Positions 1 through 12,800 of a DNA stretch of 64,000 nucleotides are shown in pieces. The DNA lies in assembly GCF_954871325.1 (NCBI RefSeq), contig NC_088776.1, forward strand, positions 41,000,569-41,064,568, written 5' to 3'. Below the pieces are notes generated by a model. It saw nothing but the letters and a program-made list of their open reading frames with translations. It had not been told where the DNA came from and did not search any database. Made by a program: the position numbers and the translations under genes. The stretch comes from Gordionus sp. m RMFG-2023. Its lineage: Eukaryota; Nematomorpha; Gordioida; Chordodea; Parachordodidae. Every line of letters starts with the position of its first letter. The first letter of the stretch is position 1.

Positions 1-953
1 GCGGAAGATTTCGTCATGAGACATAAATATGACGGAGCCAAAGGAGGCCATATTTGAAGTTTTGGTGGCATACAAAATGGGTGAACACCGATTAACTGTT
101 CGTTAACCGGCAAAATATTAATGAGATGAAATCTAAAAACGGTACTAGATTGGCTACCTGCAAATGTAAAGATGAGATGGAACAATCAAGTAATAGACAA
201 AAGTATCACGGTAATCACTTGAAACGAGAGAATTCTAGGTTTCTCAACCAATGTAAGGTGAAGAAGAAATAATAAATCTAGAACTAGTATATATTCATTA
301 TCAGTATAAAATTACGATAGAACGATAATTAAACACGCGGATCAATTACGAATGAGGGATATGGCAATAGAAGGGGGAAAACAAGGAGAGATGAGAAGTT
401 GAAGTCGTAAGAAGATGAAAATTCGGGAATTAGGGAAGTACTACCAAATAGAGAGGAAAAAAAGGTCGACTGAATACGTCTTATTATTCTAGAGTTTATC
501 ACCCACTGATAAAAAAAATCAACAAGATCTTTTGACCCCCCCCCCTTTCCACATTACCTATCCCCTCTTCCAAAAAGTATGCATTTAATATGTCACTAAA
601 CAATAATTTAATAGAAAAGTAGTAAATAAAAGTTGATAATTTTTTAAAATAATGTGAATAACTAAAATTCAAAACTTTCAGAAAAAATATTTTTAATATT
701 TAAAAAAAGTGAAAAACCAAATTTATAAAAAATTTAATTCCTTCAAAGGTCTGAAATAATTGTAACGTCCTCCAATAAAAGATATTGGAAATTCCAACCT
801 TAAAATGCACCCCCCCCCCCAAATCAGTTCATATGATACTGACCTTATTGACGATTTCATTAATGCACTTTTAAGCGACTTTGAATATAAAAAGCTGGTA
901 AACCGCTCAATTATCGTAATATTTTTTATAAATAAATGAAACTTATTTTTATG
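1..953. other. No gene recognised; AT-rich flank
   Basis: I see no convincing coding sequence, RNA gene or complete repeat here. There are short homopolymer C runs near 537-545 and 810-820. The open frames are short and lack family features. Confidence 0.4.
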
Positions 954-961
954 TTTTGGAT

Positions 962-2153
962 TAGAGGTCTGCAATGGACTGGTTTTTCATCCACAAGCCC
1001 GCCTGTTCAATATTTTAAAAAATTTAACCCACCCGCCTAACCCGCTCATAGTTTTAAAAATAATATATCCGCCCTCCCACCCTTTAGTTCAAATTTTTAC
1101 CCTACAGCCATTACTCTATAAATAATAACCCTCCCACTTCCCTCCCGCTCTCTATTTATAAAATTTTTTAACCCACATCGCCTATATAAAATTTAAATAA
1201 GCTCATTCTTTCAATTTTTTTAAAGAATCTAATTAAAAAAATGATTTGTTTCAGCGCTATATCCCTATAAAAAAGTTTTATAATATAGAAAATTGCTATA
1301 TTAAGTATATTCAATTTAAATTACAAATAAAGAGTTTATTTGATCTAATAAAATATTTATGTAATAATTAATATTTATTCCTTCTAAAAACATTCCAGCA
1401 ATGCTGATTCCTCGTTCAGAAGGAGCACTGGTTGATGGAATTACCAATATTTATCTAGCTAATCTAGAGATAAATCTTTTTCTTGTCATTTCCATCAAAG
1501 TAGGATATCCTTTCGAAAAATATCCTCTACTCAAATTAGATATTAAAATAAAAAGTGAAACCATTAATAATAAATCTAAAAAAGTAATTTAAATGAATTG
1601 TTTATAAATTATAAACTTAAACTAAACTAAGTAGCCTAACATCTTGCTAAATTATACAAAAACTCGTTATTTTAAGATTTAAAAATTTTGTTATGCCTGC
1701 ACTCCTCTGTAACAGTCACATCTTCCCATCTGTTGTTGTTTAATCTTAATGTGAATGCTATCTATTTCAAACATTGCATTTATAATTTATAAATCTTTAA
1801 TTGAATTCTCTTTACTTTTGGGAATCAGTTTTATCCACATTGATGTTATATTCTTCCATGTATATCAAATCCACCATGTTTTCTATATATTTTACCTAAT
1901 TAATTTTTTCCGTCAACTCAGTTATCGGTATTTTTGAGTAAGAAATGTTGGGAGCATATATTTTTTAAATGTTTACTATGGTTTTAAATAACAATTAACA
2001 GTTGTAAATTTTTTTAACCCGCCCACCCGCCCACCCTCACACCTATAGCTTAAATATTTTTCTTTAAAAATTTTTAATCCGCTCGCCCGCCGACCGACTT
2101 ATATGGGCTAGCGTGGGCGGATGGGCTAAAAACCCGCCCAATGCAGATATCTA
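962..2153. mobile_element. Non-autonomous hAT-type element with 8-bp target duplication
   Basis: The element starts TAGAGGTCTGCAATGG and ends with the inverted form of TAGATATCTGCATTGG. It is flanked by perfect 8-bp direct repeats TTTTGGAT at 954-961 and 2154-2161. Eight-bp duplications and TAG-type termini are the hallmark of hAT transposons. Both subterminal regions are unusually rich in CCCGCC and CCCACC runs, while the middle (about 1200-2000) is AT-rich and non-coding. This is the best-bounded copy of a CCCG-rich family with at least seven relatives in the window. Confidence 0.85.
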
Positions 2154-2719
2154 TTTTGGATACCGTCAACATAACAATAAATTTATTTATACTACTAACA
2201 TGAACAGAATCTATAATCTAATTATTTATAGACAGTTGAAAATAAAATCAGTCCTTCCCCTGTCCTTAAAATTATTTAATATATGTGTAATACTGGCATA
2301 AGCTTTTTCTATGTCCCTCAGCCTATAGTCCTTTTAATGATATTCTTCGGTTTGTTGTGCACACAGCCACAAAAATTTAATATATGGTCTCCTCAATCTA
2401 ATCGCCATTTACTTAATATCCAGAAAAACGATCATAAGGTGATGCGTTTTAATAGGTATCATTAAAATAGAATTCTTAGTTAATATGGAATCCATATTCT
2501 GTTTTCACGCTACGACTAAGCTATCCCCGAAGAAATTTAATTGTTATATAGCATTACTATAGAACTTTATATATAAAAATTTTGATTAGCTCAGAATTAG
2601 GAATATCAGAGTAAATTTATTAAATCAAACAACCATTCCAATAATATAATTTTGAAATTAAAAATTATCTCTGTAATGTTGTAAAATAATATCCTTTATA
2701 TAGTATGTTATGTTTAATT

Positions 2720-5700
2720 CAGGGGCGTCGCTAGCCTTTACAATCTCAGGGGGCTCAGCTTAAAAAAATTTTATGAGGAGCTTCGCCCCCATACCCCCCC
2801 CCCCCCCAATTTGCGGTCCTTTGGCCCGCTTTTGCCCGGCCTTCGCCCGGGTTTTATATTAATATATTTTACATTTTTAAAATATGCTAACTCTAGACAA
2901 TTATTCTGAATTTCATATTTAGTTATTTATAATATTTTGCATACAAAATAAACTAGCATATAAATAATTAAAACAATACAAGACATTTCTAAAAATAATA
3001 TTTTTTAATACAAAATCTATTTATTACAGTATAAAATATTTTCGATTGCTGATATAAAAATATTTTGCGTAAAAAATTATAAGTGATAAAAAAGGTTAAT
3101 TAATTCATACATATGCCACAATTGATAATGGTTTTTTAAAATCACATATATATAATTCTAGCAAGTTACATTGACAAAAGGTCATGAAACTAATATAACT
3201 CTCTGTTACCATTTTAGACAATGTTTTATAGGATGAACTAATGTATAAAAATTTATAGACCTAACCAAATCAACAATTCTTGAAGAAGAAAATATAAAGG
3301 ACCAATCCAAATCATAAAACTATATGGTGGCTAGAGCTTCCTCTTAGATGACATGATGGAAGCTAGATAAGTAATCGAGAAATTTTTTGTGAGATAATAA
3401 ATTTCTAAAAGATTATCTTCCATTTTTAATGATAATATAAACGACTACACAGTTGACCGTTATTGCTTATATAATCTTAAATTACATAGTCAACAAATAA
3501 TAGATGCTGGTTATGCAGTCATAGCCATGACACTCCCGATGGTAACCCATATCAGAATTTATTATGTTGGATAAATTGATAAAACAAAAACAATAAAAAT
3601 CTTTAGAAGAAATTATGCGAATATATTGAAGTTTTGAGTTATTTACACGGCAAGGATGCCATATTAGAAAATTTTGTAACTATAAAATAAGAACCAGAGT
3701 GATATGATGAAAGTAATTAAGATTTTATATATTATTGTCGCACCACCTCTAGTTGATATATTATATCTTAAAATATTAATAGTTTGTAATAATATCAAAA
3801 TATATTCGTATTAAAAATTTAACTCAAAACTGTTTTTCAATGAAGAAAAAAATAGCTTTCCTAAAAACACGTAAAAAAAGAGAAGAAAAGATATCTAATT
3901 TTTTACATCCATTGTGGGATGAATAATAGGAGGTTTAATTTTAATAATATATTTAATAAATAGATGGCGTTAAATATTTGAATGCTTATTGTTATATTTA
4001 TTATCAAAAGCATTTATAAAATTTTAAAATTATTAACTGTAATATATTATATAACTGTCAAATATGTCTGTAAAAGTGGCATTTTACTTAATATTTTATA
4101 AATATTATAATTTTCAGATGTCCTCACTACGTCATCGTGACGTCATGTCATCGCTACGTCATGTCATCGGTACGTATTTTTTTTTATTTATTTATTTTAT
4201 TCAACAGATGATTAGAATTGATGATGTACACATACCTAATATGGATGAAAAACATTATTCCCTCAAATTTGTAAATATGAATGAAATTTTTATTTCACTT
4301 AATATTTTCTTTATTTTTTAGATTACCTTATCAATTTTCATCTCATATTATCAATTACACATTAATGAAAACTTTTTATACTCATATTTTTCTTTCCAAT
4401 AATTAAGAAGATAACCAAGTATATTCAAATATTTAAATATTCTTATCCTAACCTATTTATACTTAATAACATTACATTCATCATATTATTTTTTAACTTT
4501 TAGAATATCATAATAGGCTTGATAAGTCCCACAAAAATTTTTTCCTGATGATAGCCAAACCTTATCAATTCCTTTAATTTAATTTTTATAATATAATATT
4601 TTATACCTTCTTTTTCCCCCCTTTTTTGATCTTATTTTTTAATTACCTTACAATTAATTAACCTTAATCTTAATAACATTACATTCATCATGTTATTTTT
4701 TAACTTTTAGAATATAAAAGGCTTGATAAAAATTTTTTTTGATGATAGCCCTCCAATTACTAGAAATATGCATCTAATATTGACCCATCTACCGGTTTTA
4801 CATTTTAATGTTTGTTTAATTTCAACAATAGTTTATTTATATTTTTGCCTGATTTCTATATTTGTCTAGGCTACCCCTAATCACTCACATTGCTACAAAA
4901 CATGATGAATCTATTATTAAAGATAAGCAAAGAAAATAATGACGATTAAACAAACGTCTTACCCGTTATAGAGTTACTGGTAGACATATTATTTTTTAAC
5001 TTTTAGAATATCATAATAGGCTTGATAAGTCTCCCAAAAAATTTTTCCTGATGACTGCCAAACCAAACCTTATCAATTCCTTTAATTTAATTTTTATTAT
5101 TTTGTCTGTAAAAGTGGCATTTTACCTAATATTTTATAAATAATTATATATTATAAAGGTATATAAACTATTTATCTACTTACTTTTTATAAATAAATAG
5201 CTTATACTCATTTGGATTTGGACCTTGAAAATAATTTTAGGAAGAGACATGATAATTAAATTTAAAAATCAAATTGTAGTTGATTAGTGATTTTAAACTC
5301 GGCTAATTACAATATTAAATTTGTTAATTTTCAATTAATAAATGATTATATTTATTTAATTAAGGTTATATAATAATTTAAATAATAAAAGTCAATTAAT
5401 CTTCAACTGTTAATGCTAAATTAATATTTAGTGAGTGATATTGATATATTTTTAACACAGAATTTGATTTCATGCTGACAGAGTGAACATATAATCTAAT
5501 CTAATAATTAAAATGGTATTCATTTAATAAAAAATTAGATAGTTTTATTAATTTTTAAATAATAAAATTAAATCTATATATTACTCAATAGAATTATAAA
5601 AGAAATCGTTCAGGGGGCTTAAAAAAAATTATTTTTAGTTTAAGGGGATATTAAGGAGCAATTTTTAAAAAAAATTTTGTTTATCAGTGGGCTGGCTATT

Positions 5701-5754
5701 CAAATTTTTTAGGGGGCTCGAGCCCCTGCACGCCCCCTCCTAGCGACGCCACTG
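2720..5754. mobile_element. 3-kb hAT-type element, CAGKGGCGTCGCTAG termini
   Basis: The left end is CAGGGGCGTCGCTAG and the right end is the inverse of CAGTGGCGTCGCTAG. Both sides carry the perfect 8-bp duplication GTTTAATT (2712-2719 and 5755-5762). G- or C-rich subterminal stretches (2750-2850, 5605-5745) match the style of hAT ends. I found no transposase reading frame; the inside is AT-rich and includes repeated blocks (the 4064-4085 block recurs near 5104). A perfect CRE palindrome TGACGTCA lies at 4138-4145. It sits 0.9 kb upstream of the first CREB exon. Confidence 0.85.
4130..4175. promoter_or_regulatory. CRE palindrome plus CGTCAT repeats inside a hAT element
   Basis: TGACGTCA at 4138-4145 is followed by two further CGTCAT-type half sites within 30 bp. 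The match to the CREB recognition site is exact. That it acts on the CREB gene 2.5 kb downstream is only an inference; it may simply be transposon sequence. Confidence 0.35.
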
Positions 5755-5762
5755 GTTTAATT

Positions 5763-6666
5763 ATTCAACAGGATGAATAAATTTATATAAATTTTTACAT
5801 TTAACGCTGATAATATAAAATTATAAACAAAAATTAAAATTAAAATAGAAAGTATGACCATATAAACCATAAATTTTGTAAAATTATTTTATTGTAAATA
5901 ATAAATTAACTTTATGTAAAAATTTTATAAAACATAATAAAAGAATATTTATTAAAATTATAAGAAAATTGAATTTAACAACAAGTGATTAAAATATTGT
6001 AAAAATAACTAAAAGTTTTAATTTTATTATGTGTTGAATTAATGAGGTAATGATATTAAAGCTCCTTGATCAGCTATTTAAATAAACTTTAAATACATCT
6101 AGGAAAATAAATATTTTATTGATTTCGTAAAAATATAATTTTGAGTCACAGTGACGTCTTATATCCTCATAAATAACGTTGACATAATGATTTCTCTCTG
6201 GCCTTATAATATATCAAGGTAAGACCTAATAAATTGATGTTCATTTAAGTTTATACAATTTTTTTCTTTAGATTATCAAATAAATAAACTATGACGACAA
6301 ACTAATTATGACGATATTTACGTCCTACTATGTAAGCATTATAAATCTCACGTCATATTTGTGATCATATGTTTTATATTTTAACAAAACTAAAAAATGA
6401 ATATTAATGTTTATAAAGGTGTTTTTTATATAGGAATGAATCAAGATCTATACACACGGAAAATACTCAAACATAATTTAAGAAATAATATCATGTATAT
6501 AATTTAATATTAGGTAAAGAATAAAAATAATTTATAATTTGATTTAAAATTTATGCTTTAGGCATGTAATCTTCAAATCATCATAATATCAGAAAACCTG
6601 AAATTAATTATCACAATATATTATCTAGTCATTGATATATGTAAAACAGTGATTATAAAACTTTAA
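5763..6666 (+). promoter_or_regulatory. Upstream region of CREB gene with clustered CRE half sites
   Basis: No coding sequence is visible. The stretch holds TGACGTCT (6152-6159), TGACGACA (6292), TGACGATA (6309) and ACGTCA (6350-6355), all CRE-like half or near sites, 310-520 bp upstream of the first CREB codon. CREB-family genes are known to autoregulate through CREs. I did not find a clear TATA box or start site that stands out from the AT background. Confidence 0.4.
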
Positions 6667-6815
6667 ATGGCATCTGAAGATCCTAAATCTCTTTTAAATA
6701 TAAATAAAAAACTTGATAATCCAGAAATAAGAAGGGAAAATGATCAAATTTTAAAAATGCATGATGAAGAGGGCATTAGAAGAAGAGAAGCTTTGGCACG
6801 TAGACCCTCCTACAG
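6667..6815 (+). CDS. CREB: CREB exon 1: N terminus and first half of KID
   Basis: It encodes residues 1-49 and two bases of codon 50, starting at ATG 6667 and ending in RRPSYR. The 3' boundary is CAG/GCAAAT, a GC donor. Joining to 11545 rebuilds RRPSYRKILNDLSS exactly as in CREB KID domains. Reading on past the junction loses the KID and soon hits a stop. Confidence 0.85.
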
Positions 6816-9800
6816 GCAAATAAAACTATATATACATATTGTTATATATTTTTGTATAACTTAATATATAATTGTAAATTAAAAAATTTTTTTTTTATAT
6901 AATCCTTAATTATTTAATATTAATTAATTTTTATATATTAATTTTCATTTTAAATTTTTACTGATTCTGATATAATGTATTTTAAATATTAAGAGTTATT
7001 TATTCATTTTTTAGTTGGCATGATGAAATTTTAAAAAAAATTACAAAATTTTTAAATTTTCAATTATTTTATTATATACAGTAAATATTAATCTTATTTT
7101 TTAAAAAATTTCATTTTCAACAAAAAATATTAAGATTGTAAACCAGTCTAAACCTAAATTAAAATAAGAAACTGAAATATTAATAATAAGTATTTCCCCT
7201 TTATATTTGAAAAAAATATTTTTTAGATAATCTATATTTTTTTACTTTGTTAACTCTCACTCTTGGTAGAATAACATTGTTTTTCTAATTCCAAATTTAT
7301 GGAAAATTTATTTAATTATAAAGCTTTAAGTCACATGCAGGGCCCTCTAAACCCACTAAGTGAATGAGAAAGAAACCACTCCCCCCCTCTTCCCCAAGCA
7401 TCAATAATGCAGGTAACTACCCCTTTCATTCTACCTGTCATCACCCACTTGAATATTAAAATTTTGACTAAATTCGCTCCTCAGTTTACCCCTCAATGCT
7501 ACAATTTTGTCACAAATGTATCCCCTAAATATTAAAACTAATTCCTGCCAATCCACATTCACCTATTCAATCCAATCCGATATTTCGTTATATTACTATA
7601 TAACTGTTACGATCCGATATTTATATTGATTATTATTTACCATCTATCTTTGAACCAAACTAACTAATTTTCATGAAGCGTATTTTATTCTCTAAACGTT
7701 AATCATCTCATATAAAATATGGGCAATGTTTATATTGCTAAATTGCTCGATTTAGCCTTTTTAAAAACGGCTAAATTAATAGTCAAAATAATAAGCTTCA
7801 AAATTTTGCCAATAGATATTCAATTATGTCACCTGTGAGAAAAATCTCTAAACCTTAGTAATTTTATTTTGGCTAAAATCTTAGCCGTTTTCAAAAATCG
7901 GCTAAATCGAATCGTTTAACAATGCTAGTTGAATGTGACTCCTTAGATATGTTTAAACCCTTTTCTTGTTGCTGTTAATATAACAAAATATAATCAAATT
8001 TTTAGCTACATTTGCTTTTAAAATAATTTGATTTTTTTTAAACATTACAAATAAATTGAATTTTGGTCCTTTTATTAATATATTATTATGAAATTAAATT
8101 ATATATAAAATAAAAAATTCTGATATTTTTAAAAAACGCTCTTAGAACAGATTTGATATCTAATATCGGCCATGCCCTATTCATTATAATATAGTTATAG
8201 GAGAAAATTTGATCCTGAATGCACCAATAGAAATATAAATAGCAAATATTTTAGCAAAGTGATATATTCTTCAGGGTTTTATATTTTATATAGTGCTACA
8301 ACAACCATCTACAATCAACTTTTGTTGAAATTTTGAAATAGAAGATTTGATAATATTTTTTTTACTATCTTATTCTTAGTGATGTAAAATTGATTACTAG
8401 GTTTTGTCTCCACTTTTGTAAAAGGATTTTTTTTTTAACATTTTACAAAAATGTTATAACATATATACAGAGTTGGGCAGATCCTCAAAAAAAGAATTCA
8501 GATACAGATATATTCGTTTTAAGAAAAGAGATCTTGGATACAGATACTATTATCTTATAAAAAATATCAAAATAAGATATTTGTATCTTTTGCTAAACGA
8601 GAGTATCTTTACAAGATACTTTTTATAAAATAATTACATATCAAATTAGAATTTAATTATAAAATATCATTTTATATAATTTATTTGTAAAGAACATATA
8701 AGTATATACTATAATTAGAGAAAAGATATTAATTAATAATAAATATTATTAAAGCTTATTTTGTAATAAGAATGAATATTTACAATAATTGATAAAATAT
8801 TTCAAATTATCATGTTTAATGATGAGGTAGATTATTTAATCAAGCATTTTAGTACTAATTTAGTAGCCCTTTCATAGACTAATATTTTTATGGATTTGAA
8901 ATATAAATTTACAATAAAGAGCATTTTAAAATATTAAATTTATTATTCGTGTTTTTTAATCTGTAAAAATGTGAACTATTTAAAACATAACATATATAAA
9001 AACTATATAGAAAATATAATGGAATTAATAAAAAGAAGACTGCCATTTAGATCCGAAAAAACTTAAATAGTTATTTCGTACTATTTATATTAAATCAATT
9101 TTTCAAATAATTTCTCATTAAGCCTCCGTTTCAGATTATTTAACATTGTGTTAAAATAAAACTAAACACCTTTCAGAGCTGATGAAGTTATTGCAGTATT
9201 ATACTTAAAAAATAATAATTAAGTGTTTCTAATATTTTACTATTTTTGGGATAATTCAAAACCTCCAGCTCAATGTTGCTTTTATTATTAAACTCAGAAA
9301 TATTTGTTTTACTAAAAGAAAAATTTTATTTTCCTGGTTATTAGATGGTAAATCGAATGGCGTTGTAGTTTGATTATGTACTACTACATCTAGGGTTTAT
9401 TTTAATAATATAGTTTGAAGGTTTTTTAAACATCTGACTCAATCCATAAGTTCCTAAAGTATGGACATAATAATGATGCCAAAAAATGCCTATATTCATC
9501 ATCATAGGGAAAAACTCAATATTACAAACTTGAATTTTCAAGTTTACCTAAGTTCTTGAGCAATGAAGTCATGCTGTATGAGCTATTCCATGTTATGCAT
9601 GGAACTTTCACAGTGGCGTAGCCAGGATTGATTCATGGGGGGGGGGGTTTAAATTATTTTTGAGGGCTTCGCCCCCAAACTGCATTTTAAAAATTTGCCA
9701 ATTTTGTGCTTTATTGGTGTCTAACCACTATAGTAGCCAGCATAAATGAAAAAAATATTAGTAACAAAGTTTTGGCTAAATTTATGATTAATACGCGGCT

Positions 9801-12800
9801 GAAAGCATTATTCTGAAAATTTTATCAATGTTTAGTCAATTGTAATTAATTCAATCCATTCGGTATAGAAAGAAGAATAAAATCGCCCCCCCCCCCAACC
9901 AACTTTTCATTTTTTAGGATAACTCAATATATCTTATTCTATGTTAAAAATAATTATTTTAAATAAATTTTTTCATATAACAAAATTTTGCAGAGAATTT
10001 CATTATAGATTTTATTTATTATTTATACAATAAAATAAATTTTCAAAATGTATAAATTTTATACAGATTATATTAAAAATTTGTTCTAAATAACTATATT
10101 TAAAAAAAATGGAATTACAATAAAATATGAGTAATTCTTGTGCGGTATTTAAAAAAATCTAATTTAACAATTATAATATAATTAATATAAATGAGTATAT
10201 TAATAAAACATAAATAATTCTTATTAGAGATCCGCAAAAGTAGGAAAATCGGGCTGGGTCGGGCCTAATATTTTTAAAAAAAATTCGGGCCGGGTTGGGT
10301 CGGACCTTGGAAATTTTTTAAAATATATCAATTTTATGTTAAATTTTTTATATAAAATAAAAATATTTTATTTATAAAAACTAGACGCCATATAACATAT
10401 ATCTTTTATTTTGAGTAATTATATAAATGAATTTCTATATTTAAATAAATTTGGGCCAGGCCGACAAAACTTTTTTAAAAAAAAATCAGGTTCTGGCTAT
10501 CAAAACTTTAAAATAATTTTGGGCAGGGCCGGGCTTGAAAAATTAGGCCCGATGCAGATCATATATTCTTAGTGCAAATGCAATATATTTATTAAAAATA
10601 GTATAATATATAAATATTATGACTAAGAATTCATTATAATTACGTTTTGATTATAAAAATTTTATGACTAAGATCATAATATAATAATATAGCAATTTTA
10701 TAATTTGAATTTATAAAGAGAGGTCTACTTTTCTCTGAGATTTGACTAATTCATCTAGAATCAAATTTTTATCTAGAATAATCTCCTTATAAATATTTAA
10801 TATTACGGCTTTCACCGTATTTCTTAAATAGGTTTTTAACCTTTTCAAGTTGAAAAAGACCCATTAGTACAGATGCTAATCGGTAAGGTAGCTAAGATAA
10901 AAAGCAATGTTTTGATATTAGGCAGGGAATCTAAATTGCAATTATACATGGAAAGGGCCTGCAAAGCATATTTTGGCTCAAAGAGTACTCTATTCTGTCA
11001 AAATTTTTATACCAAAATTCGACATCACAAAGTAATTTATCATACGATCCTGAAAATTCATCAGAATAAAACTCTGAGATTTTCTTAATATCCTCTCGCG
11101 TTTCAAATGTATTTAGACTCAACCGGCAAAAGAAAATAAAAGCTGTTTAAAATAAAATTGTGACTAATAAATCTTTCCTTTAGTTGAAATAAAAATGTAT
11201 CAATAAAGGGAGTAAAAATATTTATTTTATAAAAATCCTCAATCGTAGATGCATCAATATTTAAGCGATTGGACTATATAGAAACTACTCTAGGTTTAAA
11301 ATTCTGGTCCATCATGGTATGTTTAATATAATTTCTAATTTTCCCTGGGGGAAATTAAAACTACATAAATATATCACTTGAACTAAATAAAATAAAATTC
11401 ACAGTGTGCCACCTCTATTCAAGCTAAATCAAAATAGTTTTTTTTATTAATTTAAAAAAAAGAAAGTTAGAATTAAATCGCTTATAAACTTCTACCACGT
11501 TTATACGAAAACATTAATCACTTTTTTATCTCACAAATCCTTAGAAAAATTTTGAACGATTTATCATCGGCAACGACTGAATTACCTTTGACCTTTCCAA
11601 AATCACAATCCTCCGAAACATTTTTGAAACCTATGGATCCTCCTTCCTCTCATTCTCATATTTCCTCTTTTCCCTTATCTCAAAACCAAAGCTCGCTCAT
11701 ACCCTTGAAATTCGCTTTAGCCCCCAATTTTTCCATCGTTGAAGCCCCCCAAAACTCTTCTTTGATTTTGGGGGGAGATTATCACCCCTCCATACAAACC
11801 CTTCTTCAGCAACATCAACAACAAATGCAGCTTCAGCACCACCAACAACAGCAACAGCTGTTTAGAGCAGCTTACCAGAAAATGCTAGGAGGCGCTTCGG
11901 ATCATCAGCCTTTATCCTTCGCCGCAGATCTGACCAACCTTTCCAACCTCCCTTATTTGTCAACACTATCAAATTTACCTAACCAACAGGCTTCCGCTAT
12001 CGTCCTACCTATATCGTCTCTCCTTGCTTTAGGTTCCTTTCAAAATAACAGTTTACAACAAAACATGCAGAACGTACCCATAGTTCAAAATTCGCCTCGC
12101 GACATTCAGTATTTACTAGACAAGCAGAATATTAGTTCGCCGAACCTACAAAATATGGACTCTACCCTAAGCCAAACGATGATATTTTCCACTCACCAAG
12201 AACCCAATTTACTTAAAAATGATAAGATTAAAGGAAAGCAGAGCGTTGCTAATACAAAACTTGGCGATAATATCACACTATTTAATTCTAAAAATGCTGA
12301 TAACAACGAGCCTCATAAGTCAACATCGGGGGAGATAAAAGTTATTAAATCGAGTCTCTCCTCAAATATCCTTACTACTATTAGCAATACCCTTTTCGAT
12401 ACGAATTCGGAAAAAGGCGATATTATCAAGAAAGAGCATGCAACATCATTGCTTTCTCCCCCGAGCCATAACGATAACGGTTCAGATAGAAATGATTCAT
12501 CTGTCAATTCCCCTCATTCTCTTTCATCCCTGTCTCCAAACGCTACATTTAGTTCCAAATCCTCAAGTAATCATATACGAATGTTAATATCTATAATTAC
12601 ATTAAAATACTAATATCTAATATATAAATCATTTGAGTTTATTTTATTAATAGGATTCTTTAAAGATTTTTAGAAAGTGCAATTTGTCATTCAACTCTAT
12701 AGCATTGTTGAGTTTAAAATCTTTTTTTTTATCGAATGCCAACAATTAAACCTTTCAAACTTGTTTCAACAAAGCAAATCATATATATAATTTAAGCTTA

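Larger units (their letters stand above)
6816..11544 (+). other. CREB intron 1 (GC-AG, 4.7 kb), transposon-rich
   Basis: The donor is GC (6816-6817) and the acceptor is CCTTAG at 11539-11544. It holds a GGCTAA-type inverted-repeat element (7560-7930), a hAT-type end near 8465 (CAGAGTTGGGCAG), another at 9613 (CAGTGGCGTAGCCAGG), a CCCG-family hAT MITE (10225-10564) and decayed hAT transposase (10725-11330). I see no host exon between. Confidence 0.7.

Noticed and set aside
537-545. Poly-C runs (also near 810, 2795, 9887) as possible regulatory tracts
   Set aside because: At 2795 and 9887 they lie just inside hAT-type termini and seem to be part of those elements; no independent signal.
3230-3760. 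Possible decayed gene inside the 2720-5754 hAT element
   Set aside because: Translations in all frames are short and match no transposase that I know; not enough to call.
12313-12507. Minus-strand frame within CREB exon 2
   Set aside because: Shadow of the coding exon; no matching features.
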